In this document: piece by piece, positions 6,479-14,017 of the stretch
Numbering within the stretch: position 1 is the stretch's first letter
Layout: each line of letters begins with the position of its first letter
Source: an uncultured Oscillospiraceae bacterium
Lineage (GTDB): Bacteria; Bacillota; Clostridia; Oscillospirales; Oscillospiraceae
DNA length: 15,991 bases
Direction: 5' to 3'
NCBI GenBank assembly: GCA_910588105.1
Contig: CAJUQD010000056.1
Coordinates: 1 to 15,991 of the forward strand
Notes under the pieces: generated by a model
Seen by the model: only the letters and a program-made list of their open reading frames with translations
Told to the model about the DNA's origin: nothing
Database searches by the model: none
Translations under genes and position numbers: made by a program

Positions 6479-6510
6479 CAAAAGCCCATCCCGGGAGGGA
6501 TGGGCTTTTG
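6479..6510. terminator. Two-way terminator between the small gene and the cinA operon
   Basis: A perfect 14-bp stem has arms 6479-6492 and 6497-6510 and loop GGGA. The stem begins CAAAAGCCC and ends GGGCTTTTG, so each strand has a GC stem with a U4 run. It ends one base before the stop codon of the minus-strand gene at 6512 and about 40 bases after the plus-strand stop. Confidence 0.92.
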
Positions 6511-6511
6511 T

Positions 6512-7642
6512 TTATGCCAAGGCGGGGGCCGTGGCCTGGTAGATCCGGCAGTTCTCCTCCTCCATGGCGTCCAGCGCCGTGCGCAGGAACCTGGCGCCCC
6601 CGCTGCCGCAGCCAATCTCCACATAGTTCACCTGCTGGGGGTCCAGCTTCCGGGCCAGGGCCGCGCCGGTGGAGTAGTCCGCCCCCTTCAGGGTGGGCTG
6701 CCACACCGCGAAGCCATCCTGGGCCAGCGCATCCCGGCCCTCCCGGTCCAGATTGGGGGCCCCGGCCACCAGCGCGGGGCAGCGGGCGATGGCTGCCAGC
6801 AGCCCGCGCCCATCCGCCGCCTGGTCCATGCAGGCTTCCACATCCTCCCCCTCCAGAGACAGCCCTATGGTGTGGCCCGCACCCACCAGCCGGCGCACCA
6901 GGTCGTCCTGCTCCCGCAGCTGCTCCGGGGTGAACAGGAACAGCGCCCGCAGCCCGCGCCCCTCCGCCAGCCGGACGCACTCCTCCCCGTCGTCCCCCCA
7001 GAGCAGGGCAAGGTACAGCTCCCCCCCACTGGGCGGCTCAGACGCCTCCGCGCCACCGGAGGGGACAGGGTTCTCCCCCTCCCCCCTGCCGCCCGACTCC
7101 AGGTAGCGGCTCAGGCTGTCCGCCAGCTGGTTGTCCGCCGCGCTCACAAAGGACCGGTCGCTGAGGATGGCGGAGCTGCTGGTCAGCCGGATCAGGGTGC
7201 CGTGCCGGGTACTGGTGCGGGTGCAGCTGATGGTGCCGAAATAGTCGCACAGCCAGTCGATGGGCACGAAAACCGTGCCGTTGCGCACCATGGCCTGGGC
7301 GGACACCTCAGCGCCGGACAGGTCCTGGGCGTTGTTGGCCCGGGTGTCGAACACCACGCCCAGCTGCCCGTCTGTAACCAGCAGTGTGCGCTTGGTGGTG
7401 CTGTACATGGCGTTTACTCCCAGGTCGATGCCGGTGGCCTGGTAGGACAGCATAGTGTAGGGCACATACAGCACGCCCCCCACCGTGCGGGGCATGTTAT
7501 CCGCCGTCAGGTCCAGCAGCACCCGCTCGTTCACCGCCATCAGGTTCACATTGCCCGGGGATGCGGAGGCGGACAGGCTCAATGCCCCCGCCAGCACCAG
7601 CGCGCACAGGGCAAGCGCCGCCGTCTTTTTCCACCGCCTCAT
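6512..7642 (-). CDS. Exported protein: Cu-amine-oxidase-N-like domain plus degenerate polysaccharide deacetylase-like domain
   Basis: This 376-residue protein has a signal peptide (MRRWKK, then a hydrophobic core to about residue 28; likely cleavage near SASA). Residues about 30-155 look like a copper-amine-oxidase N-terminal-like domain (PF07833 type), a wall or stalk module, with GGVLYVPYTML and NGTVFVPIDWL as paired repeats. A low-complexity Gly/Ser/Pro/Glu linker (about 183-207) follows. The C-terminal part resembles a NodB-type deacetylase: ALLWGDDGEE (212-220) stands where the TFDDG motif is found. LRALFLFTPEQL (231-242) and DDLVRRLVGAGHTIGLSLEG (246-265) match the strand and the 'GHEIGNHT' region. 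The two metal-binding histidines are missing there, so it is probably inactive and perhaps a glycan-binding domain. GAGGAGG (7651-7657) lies eight bases before the ATG. It follows cinA by 55 bases and is probably co-transcribed with it. The domain calls are from motif pattern only. Confidence 0.8.
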   Translation of the reverse strand: MRRWKKTAALALCALVLAGALSLSASASPGNVNLMAVNERVLLDLTADNMPRTVGGVLYVPYTMLSYQATGIDLGVNAMYSTTKRTLLVTDGQLGVVFDTRANNAQDLSGAEVSAQAMVRNGTVFVPIDWLCDYFGTISCTRTSTRHGTLIRLTSSSAILSDRSFVSAADNQLADSLSRYLESGGRGEGENPVPSGGAEASEPPSGGELYLALLWGDDGEECVRLAEGRGLRALFLFTPEQLREQDDLVRRLVGAGHTIGLSLEGEDVEACMDQAADGRGLLAAIARCPALVAGAPNLDREGRDALAQDGFAVWQPTLKGADYSTGAALARKLDPQQVNYVEIGCGSGGARFLRTALDAMEEENCRIYQATAPALA

Positions 7643-7697
7643 ACCGCCGTCCTCCTCGCCGTCGTGTGATAAATTGTTTCACGCTGCTCGCAACGGC

Positions 7698-8948
7698 TCA
7701 GCGCTTCTCTAACCACCGTCTTGCCATGTCCAGCGCGTGGTTGGCCGCCAGGGCGCGGATGCGGTCCCGCCGCGCCCCTGCGCCCGCCAGGTGCAGCTCC
7801 TTTGTCCAGCAACCGTCGGGGGCGGCCAGCGCGGTATAGACCAACCCAACCGGGTTGCCCCGCTCGTCCGGGTCCGGCCCCGCTACCCCGGTGACCGACA
7901 CCGCCAGGTCGCAGCCCAGCGCCCGCCGGGCCCCCTGGGCCATCTGCTCCGCCACCTCGGCGCACACCGCGCCCTTTTCATCCAGCAGGGCTTGGGACAC
8001 CCCCAGCACCCCGGCTTTTACCTCACAATGGTAGCTCACCACGCCCCCCTTGAACACCGACGCCGCACCGGGCACGTCGGTGATGCGCTTGGCGATGAGG
8101 CCTCCGGTGCAGCTCTCCGCCGTGCCCAGGGTGAGACCCCGTGCCCGGGCCCCTTCCAGCACCACCTGGGGCAGCCCCGACACGTCCGCGCCGTAGACAA
8201 GCTCCCCCAGCAGCCCGTGCACTTCCGCCTCTACCGGGGCGATGAGGGCGTCCGCCTCCTCCGGGGTATCCGCCTTGGCGGTGATGCGCAGCTCCACCTC
8301 CCCCTCCTTGGCGTAGGGGGCCAGGGTGGGATTTGTAAGCGCGTTCATCCGTTCCCGGAGGAGGGATTCCACCGCCGACTCTCCCATGCCGAACACCCGC
8401 AGGGTGCGGGAGCGGATGACCCCCTCGCTCAGCCGGGCCAGCCAAGGCAGCGCCCGCTCCCGGAACATGGGCAGGCACTCGCTGGGCGGGCCGGGGAGCA
8501 TCACCACATAGGTCCCCCCCGCCTCAAAGGCGCAGCCGGGGGCGGTGCCCCAGGCGTTGTCCAGCACGCGGCACCCCTCGGGGAGGTATGCCTGCTGGAG
8601 GTTGTTGTCCGTCATCTCCTTGCCCATCCGGGCGAAAAAGTCCCTGATCGCCTGGGCGCACTCGGGATGGAACACCAGCTTTTTTCCAAAGCACCCGGCC
8701 AGGGTCTGCTTGGTCAGATCGTCGCAGGTGGGGCCCAGCCCGCCGGTGGTAATCATCACGTCCGCCCGGCCCCGGGCCAGCTCCACCGCAGCCCGCAGCC
8801 GCCCGGGGTTGTCCCCCACCACCGAGTGGTACAGAACGTTCAGCCCCAGGGACGACAGCTCCCGGCTGAGGGCCTGGGCGTCGGAATTGACAATGGAACC
8901 CAGCAGCAGCTCGGTGCCCACAGACAGGATTTCAACGGTATGGCTCAT
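7698..8948 (-). CDS. cinA: CinA: competence/damage-inducible protein with nicotinamide-nucleotide amidase domain
   Basis: This 416-residue, two-domain CinA has the usual Firmicutes length. The N-terminal MoaB/MogA-like (MoCF) domain starts VEILSVGTELLLGSIVNSDA and carries TTGGLGPTCDD (67-77) and LPGPPSE (151-157). In characterised CinA proteins it has ADP-ribose or related pyrophosphatase activity. The C-terminal PncC domain carries AESCTGGLIAKRITDVPG (277-294) and SVTGVAGPDP (351-360), and deamidates NMN to NaMN in pyridine nucleotide recycling. In competent Gram-positive bacteria cinA often sits with recA; recA is not in this window. The ATG at 8948 is backed by AAGGAGG (8956-8962), seven bases upstream. 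It heads a likely two-gene operon with the exported protein at 6512-7642, and diverges from the aro operon across a 154-base gap that holds both promoters. Confidence 0.95.
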   Translation of the reverse strand: MSHTVEILSVGTELLLGSIVNSDAQALSRELSSLGLNVLYHSVVGDNPGRLRAAVELARGRADVMITTGGLGPTCDDLTKQTLAGCFGKKLVFHPECAQAIRDFFARMGKEMTDNNLQQAYLPEGCRVLDNAWGTAPGCAFEAGGTYVVMLPGPPSECLPMFRERALPWLARLSEGVIRSRTLRVFGMGESAVESLLRERMNALTNPTLAPYAKEGEVELRITAKADTPEEADALIAPVEAEVHGLLGELVYGADVSGLPQVVLEGARARGLTLGTAESCTGGLIAKRITDVPGAASVFKGGVVSYHCEVKAGVLGVSQALLDEKGAVCAEVAEQMAQGARRALGCDLAVSVTGVAGPDPDERGNPVGLVYTALAAPDGCWTKELHLAGAGARRDRIRALAANHALDMARRWLEKR

Positions 8949-8978
8949 GGTTTGGCCTCCTTGCGGTTTCTGTTTCCC

Positions 8979-9007
8979 ATTTTAGCCCCCTTCCCGCCCG
9001 CTGTCAA
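8979..9007 (-). promoter_or_regulatory. Sigma-A promoter of cinA
   Basis: On the minus strand there is a consensus -35 TTGACA (9002-9007), a 17-base spacer, and a -10 element TAAAAT (8979-8984). The start would be near 8972, about 24 bases before the ATG at 8948. It is back to back with the aroF promoter, with 32 bases between the -35 elements. Confidence 0.83.
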
Positions 9008-9039
9008 GGAAAAGGGCGCGGCGGCCATCTGCCAGCCCC

Positions 9040-9068
9040 TTGCATTTTGCCGCATAAAAGGATATAAT
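9040..9068 (+). promoter_or_regulatory. Sigma-A promoter of the aromatic amino acid operon
   Basis: There is a -35 element TTGCAT (9040-9045), a 17-base spacer, and a consensus -10 TATAAT (9063-9068). The start would be near 9075, leaving a leader of under 30 bases, too short for a T-box, leader peptide or attenuator. Control at this promoter would have to be by a DNA-binding protein or be absent. Confidence 0.82.
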
Positions 9069-9102
9069 ATTTTGATTTGACTTTTCGAGGAGCGATCCAA
9101 CC

Positions 9103-10125
9103 ATGGTTATTGTTATGAAACCCGGCGTCAGCCAGGAAAAAATCCAGGCCCTTGTCACCCAGCTGGAGCGGGATCAGGGCGTCAAGGTGGGGATCACCAA
9201 CGGCGTGGGCTGTTCCATCCTGGGGCTCGTCGGGGACACCGCCCATATCGACATGGGCAAGCTGTCCATGAACGACGACGTGGAGCGGGTCATGCGGGTA
9301 CAGGAGCCCTATAAGAAGGCGAACCGCAAGTTCCACCCGGAGGACACGGTGGCGGACGTGTCCGGCGTGCCCATCGGCGGCGCGGGCCGGTTCACCGTCA
9401 TCGCCGGCCCCTGCTCGGTGGAGAGCGAGGGGCAGATCGTGGAGGTGGCCCGGGATGTGAAGCAGGCGGGGGCCGCCCTGCTGCGGGGGGGCGCGTTCAA
9501 GCCCCGCACCTCCCCCTACTCCTTCCAGGGCATGGGCACCGACGCGCTGGAGCTGCTGCTGGAGGCCAAGGCCGCCACCGGCCTGCCCATCGTGTCCGAG
9601 ATCATGGCCCCCCGGTACTGCGGGCTGTTTGAGGAAAAGGTGGACCTGGTGCAGATCGGCGCCCGGAACATGCAGAACTTCGACCTTTTGAAGGAGGTGG
9701 GCAGGCTGTCCAAGCCTGTGCTGCTCAAGCGGGGGCTCAGCAACACCTACGAGGAGTGGATCATGTCGGCGGAGTATATCATGGCCGCGGGCAATGAAAA
9801 CGTGATTTTGTGCGAACGGGGGGTGCGCACCTTTGAGACCTTCACCCGCAACACCCTGGATCTGTCCGCCATCCCGGCCGTCCGCAAAATGAGCCACCTG
9901 CCCATCGTGGTGGATCCCTCCCACGCCGCAGGGATGTACTGGATGGTGGAGCCGCTGGCCATGGCCGCCGTGGCGGTGGGCGCGGACGGCCTCATGGTGG
10001 AGGTGCACAACGATCCCCCCTGCGCCAAGTGCGACGGGGCCCAGTCCCTCACCCCGGAGAAGTTCCGGCATCTCATGGGGAAGCTGAATCCGCTCATTGA
10101 GCTGATGGGGAAGAAATTGGTATAA
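9103..10125 (+). CDS. aroF: 3-deoxy-7-phosphoheptulonate (DAHP) synthase
   Basis: This 340-residue enzyme joins phosphoenolpyruvate and erythrose-4-phosphate to DAHP, the first shikimate-pathway step. Type I-beta architecture is visible. An N-terminal ferredoxin-like regulatory domain (about 1-70, MVIVMKPGVSQEKIQALV) is followed by a TIM barrel with IAGPCSVES (100-108), KPRTSPYSFQG (133-143), LLKRG (207-211) and VDPSHAAG (270-277). The metal ligands expected from the Thermotoga enzyme are all present: C104, H274, E300 and D311. The N-terminal domain is the site of tyrosine/phenylalanine feedback in relatives, so the operon is probably controlled chiefly at enzyme level. The ATG at 9103 has GAGGAG (9087-9092) ten bases upstream. 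It is the first gene of the operon; aroB follows after 45 bases that hold a small GC hairpin. Confidence 0.96.
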   Translation: MVIVMKPGVSQEKIQALVTQLERDQGVKVGITNGVGCSILGLVGDTAHIDMGKLSMNDDVERVMRVQEPYKKANRKFHPEDTVADVSGVPIGGAGRFTVIAGPCSVESEGQIVEVARDVKQAGAALLRGGAFKPRTSPYSFQGMGTDALELLLEAKAATGLPIVSEIMAPRYCGLFEEKVDLVQIGARNMQNFDLLKEVGRLSKPVLLKRGLSNTYEEWIMSAEYIMAAGNENVILCERGVRTFETFTRNTLDLSAIPAVRKMSHLPIVVDPSHAAGMYWMVEPLAMAAVAVGADGLMVEVHNDPPCAKCDGAQSLTPEKFRHLMGKLNPLIELMGKKLV

Positions 10126-10126
10126 C

Positions 10127-10147
10127 GGCGGGCGGGGCAGGCCCGCC
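10127..10147 (+). repeat. GC hairpin between aroF and aroB
   Basis: GGCGGGC (10127-10133) and GCCCGCC (10141-10147) form a 7-bp stem with a seven-base loop, directly after the aroF stop codon. It has no T-run, and the aroB ribosome site follows at 10156-10162, so it is unlikely to stop transcription. It may protect the aroF transcript end or balance expression of the two genes. Confidence 0.4.
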
Positions 10148-10170
10148 TCCGACAGAAAGGGGCATTTGAC

Positions 10171-11241
10171 ATGACAACCCTCACCGTGGCCCTGCCGGGC
10201 CGGGAGTACGACATTTTGATTCAGCGGGGCCTGCTCTCCCAGGCGGGGGAGCGGGTACGGGCCGTCCTGCCAAAGGCCCGCAAGCTGGCGGTGGTCACCG
10301 ACAGTCATGTAGAACCCCTTTACAGTGCCCCGGTGCTGGACAGCCTGTCCGCCACCGGGTTTGACTGCCGTCTCTTTGTTGTCCCCGCCGGGGAGGAAAG
10401 CAAAAACCCTTCCCAGCTCGTCCGGCTCTGGGAGGGCTTCATGGACTTCGGCCTCACCCGCACTGACGGCGTCGCCGCCCTGGGGGGCGGCGTGGTGGGG
10501 GACCTGGCGGGCTTCGCCGCCGCCACCATCCTGCGGGGGGTGCCCTTCGTCCAGATCCCCACCACGCTGCTCTCCCAGGTGGATTCCTCTGTGGGCGGCA
10601 AGACCGCCATTGACCTGAAGGCGGGCAAGAACCTGGCCGGGGTGTTCTGCCAGCCCAAGCTGGTGCTCATGGACCCGGAGACGCTGGACACCCTGCCCCT
10701 GCCCGTGTTCATGGACGGTATGGCGGAGGTGGTGAAGTACGGCTGCATCTGGGACGAGGACTTCTTCCATTTTCTCGCCGGCCGGCCCTCCCGGCAGGCG
10801 CTGATGGCGGATATTGAACACATCCTGTATACCTGCTGCGATATCAAACGGAAAGTGGTCATGGAGGACGAGCTGGACACCGGCCTGCGGATGATCCTGA
10901 ACTTCGGCCACACCCTGGGCCACGCCTACGAGCTGGCGGGCCATTACGTGGAGTGGACCCACGGCCAGGCGGTGGCCGCTGGCATGTGTGCCGCCGCCAG
11001 GCTGGGGGCCAGGCTGGGCACCCCTCCAGAGGTTCCCGAGCAGATCGAGGCCGCGCTGAGCGCCCTGGGCCTGCCCACCCGGATTTCCTGCTCCAAGTCA
11101 GACTACGCCGCCGCCGTCGGTCTGGACAAGAAGGGGGCGGGGGCGGACATCGCCCTCATCCTGCTGGATCAAATGGGACATGCCTCCCCCCACAAGCTGC
11201 CCAAGGCGGAACTACTGAAACGATTGGAGGCCCTGCAATGA
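10171..11241 (+). CDS. aroB: 3-dehydroquinate synthase
   Basis: This 356-residue NAD- and metal-dependent enzyme cyclises DAHP to 3-dehydroquinate, the second pathway step. The nucleotide-binding motif is GGGVVGDLAGFAAAT (105-119), followed by PTTLLSQVDSSVGGKTAIDL (130-149). The Zn/Co ligands are in GMAEVVKYG (E186), FGHTLGHAYE (H247) and WTHGQAV (H264). Length is normal for the family. AAAGGGG (10156-10162) lies eight bases before the ATG at 10171. Its stop overlaps the aroA start in ATGA (11238-11241), so translation of the two is likely coupled. Confidence 0.96.
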   Translation: MTTLTVALPGREYDILIQRGLLSQAGERVRAVLPKARKLAVVTDSHVEPLYSAPVLDSLSATGFDCRLFVVPAGEESKNPSQLVRLWEGFMDFGLTRTDGVAALGGGVVGDLAGFAAATILRGVPFVQIPTTLLSQVDSSVGGKTAIDLKAGKNLAGVFCQPKLVLMDPETLDTLPLPVFMDGMAEVVKYGCIWDEDFFHFLAGRPSRQALMADIEHILYTCCDIKRKVVMEDELDTGLRMILNFGHTLGHAYELAGHYVEWTHGQAVAAGMCAAARLGARLGTPPEVPEQIEAALSALGLPTRISCSKSDYAAAVGLDKKGAGADIALILLDQMGHASPHKLPKAELLKRLEALQ

Positions 11242-12950
11242 ACGTCACCATCACCCCCGGCCCGCTGTCCGGGGCCGTCACCCCGCCGCCCTCCAAATCC
11301 CAGGCCCACCGCCTGCTCATCGCCGCCGCCCTGGCGGACGGGGAGAGCACCATCACCAACGTGGGCCGCTCCCAGGACATTGAGGCCACCGTCAACTGTC
11401 TGGAGGAACTGGGCGCGGGGTTTTCCTGGGCGGGGAGCACCGTCACGGTGCGGGGCATGGGGGCCAATCCCATGTCCCCCCTGCGGCGGATGGCCTGCCC
11501 CCGACTGGCCTGTGGGGAAAGCGGTTCCACTTTACGCTTCTTGATCCCCGTGGCGTTGGCCGTTCGGGGGGGCGGCATTTTCACCGGCCGGGGGCGGCTG
11601 ATGGAGCGGCCCCTCAAGCCCTACTTCGACCTCTTTGGCGAGAAAGGCATCTTTCATGAGTTCCAGGACGGCGCGCTCACCGTAACCGGGATGCTCACGC
11701 CGGGAACCTACCGGCTCCCCGGCGACGTGTCCTCCCAGTTCATCACCGGGCTGCTGTACGCCCTGCCCCTGCTGGAGGGGGAGAGCGAAATCGTCCTCAC
11801 CACCCCGCTGGAGAGCCGGGGCTATGCGGATATGACGGTGGAGGCGCTGAGCCAGTTCGGCGTACGGGTGGAGACGCGGGAAAACGGCTGGCACATCCCA
11901 GGCGGGCAGCTGTACCGCCCCCGCTCCCTCGCTGTGGAGGCGGACTGGTCCCAGGCGGCGTTCTGGTACGCCGCCATGTACCTCTGGGATGTGGACGTGC
12001 AGGGGATGAACCCCCATTCCAGCCAGGGGGACCGGGTGATGGCCGACTATTTCGACCAGTTTTTCATGTGGGCGGACTCCTTCGATGTGTCCGGCTGCCC
12101 CGACCTGGCGCCACCCCTGGCCGTTATGGCGGCCCTGCGGGGGATGGGCCACACCCGGCTGGTCAACGCCGCCCGGCTGCGCATAAAGGAGAGCGACCGG
12201 CTGGCCTCCATCACGGCGGTGCTCAGCGCCTTGGGGGCCGATGTCGAGGAGGGCCCTGATTTCCTCAAAATTACTGGAAAGGAGCGGTTGGCCGGGGGGG
12301 TAGAGGTAGACAGCTTCAATGACCACCGTATCGCCATGATGGCCGCTATTGCCGCTACGCGCTGTAATCATCCCGTGACAATCAACGGCGCGGAATGCGT
12401 GTCCAAGTCTTACCCCAACTTCTGGGAGGAGTTTGAGCAGCTGGGGGGGGACATCCAGCGGCACTACGAGCTGTCGCTGGCCCCCATCGGGCCGGATAAC
12501 TGGAAACAGGCCGCCCTGCTCACCACCGATGAGGCCCGCCTCAACCCCCTGGACCAGCAGTGGGTGACCAGCAACGCCTTTTCCCTGCTCCAGGCGGCCT
12601 ATGATCCCGCCTGGACCTGCCGCCTGATCTGCTCCGACGGCAAGGCGGTGGGCTTCGCCTTCTTCGGGCTGTGGGAGGAGCGGGGAAACGTCCCCCTGCT
12701 GTGCCGCTATATGATCGACGTGGACTGCCAGGGCCGGGGGCTGGGGGCCCAGGCCCTCCCCCTGGTGCTGGGCGAGATGTACACCCTGTATGGGCCCAGG
12801 GAAATCTACCTCACCGTGGAGCCGGAGAATGTCCGGGCGGTGCGGCTGTATGAACGGTTTGGCTTCTGCCCCACGGGGGAGTTCGACTGCACGGAGGCGG
12901 TCTATGTCCTCCCCGCCCCCGGCGGCGATTCCGACCACAAGGAGTTATAA
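11238..12950 (+). CDS. aroA: EPSP synthase (AroA) fused to a C-terminal GNAT acetyltransferase domain
   Basis: The frame encodes 570 residues, about 140 more than a normal EPSP synthase (about 420-430). Residues 1-405 form the synthase, which adds enolpyruvyl from PEP to shikimate-3-phosphate. Key motifs are PPPSKSQAHR (16-25), GESGSTLRF (93-101), RGRLMERPLKPY (118-129) and ESRGY (192-196). GCPDLAPPLAVMA (286-298, D289 as catalytic Asp), RLRIKESDRL (313-322), NDHRIAMM (361-368) and KSYPNF (390-395) follow, so the site looks intact. Residues about 410-560 are a GNAT domain with motif A in DVDCQGRGLGAQAL (495-508, Q-G-R-G-L-G for acetyl-CoA) and motif B VEPENVRAVRLYERFGF (527-543). The acceptor is unknown. 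The junction falls at eight G (12443-12450); loss or gain of one G would put a stop shortly after. The GNAT part has no usable start of its own. The start overlaps the aroB stop. Confidence 0.9.
   Translation: MNVTITPGPLSGAVTPPPSKSQAHRLLIAAALADGESTITNVGRSQDIEATVNCLEELGAGFSWAGSTVTVRGMGANPMSPLRRMACPRLACGESGSTLRFLIPVALAVRGGGIFTGRGRLMERPLKPYFDLFGEKGIFHEFQDGALTVTGMLTPGTYRLPGDVSSQFITGLLYALPLLEGESEIVLTTPLESRGYADMTVEALSQFGVRVETRENGWHIPGGQLYRPRSLAVEADWSQAAFWYAAMYLWDVDVQGMNPHSSQGDRVMADYFDQFFMWADSFDVSGCPDLAPPLAVMAALRGMGHTRLVNAARLRIKESDRLASITAVLSALGADVEEGPDFLKITGKERLAGGVEVDSFNDHRIAMMAAIAATRCNHPVTINGAECVSKSYPNFWEEFEQLGGDIQRHYELSLAPIGPDNWKQAALLTTDEARLNPLDQQWVTSNAFSLLQAAYDPAWTCRLICSDGKAVGFAFFGLWEERGNVPLLCRYMIDVDCQGRGLGAQALPLVLGEMYTLYGPREIYLTVEPENVRAVRLYERFGFCPTGEFDCTEAVYVLPAPGGDSDHKEL
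12443..12450 (+). repeat. G8 homopolymer at the AroA-GNAT junction
   Basis: Eight consecutive G encode part of L402-G403-G404-D405, where EPSP synthases normally end. One extra G would bring a TAA about 16 codons later, and one fewer G a TGA about 35 codons later. The tract could therefore be a sequencing-error site, a phase-variable switch, or a transcriptional slippage site that makes AroA with and without the GNAT domain. Confidence 0.6.
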
Positions 12951-12954
12951 AGTC

Positions 12955-13998
12955 ATGAAATATTCCATTTTTGGCGAGTCCCACGGCCCGGCCATCGGCG
13001 TGGTGCTGGAGGGCGTCCCCCCCGGGCTGGCCCTGGACCTGGACGCCGTCCGCTTTGACCTTGCCCGCCGCGCCCCGGGCAAAAACGCCCTGTCCACCCC
13101 CCGCAGGGAGGGGGACGAGCCCCGCGTCCTCTCCGGCCTGTTTGAGGGGCGCACCACCGGCGCGCCGCTGTGCGCCGTCATAGAAAACACGGACACCCGC
13201 TCGGGGGACTATGAACGCACCAAGGATCTGGCCCGTCCCGGCCACGCCGACTACGCCGCCCGCATGCGCTACCAGGGCTTCAACGACTACCGGGGCGGGG
13301 GGCATTTCTCCGGGCGGCTCACCGCCCCCCTGGTCTTCGCCGGGGGGGTTGCCAAGCAGCTTCTGGCCCAAAAGAACATCTATGTTGGGGCCCACATCTC
13401 CACCGTCTACGGCGTCAACGACGACGCCCTGGAGGACTGGGAATCCCTGCGGGCCTGTGCCGCCAAGGACTTCCCCGTGCTCAGCGACGAAAAGGGCGCG
13501 GAGATGCAGCAGGCCATCCTGGAGGCCAAAAACGAACAGGATTCGGTGGGCGGGGCCATTGAATGCGCCGTGTTCGGCCTGCCCGCCGGGCTGGGGGAGC
13601 CGGACTTCGGCCGAAACGCCGAGGGCATTTTCTCCCAGTACCTGTTCGCCGTGCCGGCGGTGAAGGCGGTGGCCTTCGGCGCGGGGACGGCCTTCGCCCT
13701 CATGCGGGGCTCGGAGGCCAACGACCCGCTGTATATGGACGGCGGCGTGGTGAGGGCGGAGCAGAACTGCGCCGGGGGCATCAACGGCGGCATCACCAAC
13801 GGGATGCCCCTGGTGTTTGAGGCCACCCTGCGCCCCACCCCCTCCATCGCCCGGCAGCAGTTCACCGTGGACCTGGCCAAGGGCGAGAACGCCGTGCTGG
13901 AGCTGAAGGGGCGGCACGACCCCTGCGTGATCCACCGGGCGGTCCCCGTCATTGAAGCTGCGGCAGCCCTGGCAGCCTGTGAGCTGCTGGGAATCTGA
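12955..13998 (+). CDS. aroC: Chorismate synthase
   Basis: This 347-residue FMN-dependent enzyme removes phosphate from EPSP by trans-1,4-elimination to give chorismate. Motifs are SIFGESHGPAIG (4-15, catalytic H10), RPGHADYAARMRYQGFNDYRG (about 94-114, second His H97), GGGHFSGRLTA (114-124), NGGITNGMP (277-285) and GRHDPC (319-324). The start at 12955 follows AAGGAG (12939-12944) by ten bases; that ribosome site lies within the last codons of aroA. Compared with many homologues, which begin with a short stretch such as a WG-containing segment before the FGESHG strand, this N-terminus is about eight residues short. The frame is open upstream but carries no homologous residues. It needs reduced flavin; no dedicated reductase is in the window. 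Confidence 0.95.
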   Translation: MKYSIFGESHGPAIGVVLEGVPPGLALDLDAVRFDLARRAPGKNALSTPRREGDEPRVLSGLFEGRTTGAPLCAVIENTDTRSGDYERTKDLARPGHADYAARMRYQGFNDYRGGGHFSGRLTAPLVFAGGVAKQLLAQKNIYVGAHISTVYGVNDDALEDWESLRACAAKDFPVLSDEKGAEMQQAILEAKNEQDSVGGAIECAVFGLPAGLGEPDFGRNAEGIFSQYLFAVPAVKAVAFGAGTAFALMRGSEANDPLYMDGGVVRAEQNCAGGINGGITNGMPLVFEATLRPTPSIARQQFTVDLAKGENAVLELKGRHDPCVIHRAVPVIEAAAALAACELLGI

Positions 13999-14017
13999 AC
14001 ACTGAGAGGTATCTGAT

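Noticed and set aside
9008..9102. T-box, tryptophan/phenylalanine leader peptide or riboswitch before aroF
   Set aside because: The predicted leader is under 30 bases, with no room for such structures and no run of aromatic codons.
10953..11237. Longer N-terminus for aroA in the same frame through aroB
   Set aside because: EPSP synthase homology begins at 11238, and the ATGA overlap with aroB is a typical coupled start.
12790..12954. Earlier ATG for aroC inside aroA
   Set aside because: The extra 55 residues are Ser/Pro/Arg-rich, lack chorismate synthase similarity, and overlap a well-supported GNAT domain; AAGGAG is placed for 12955.
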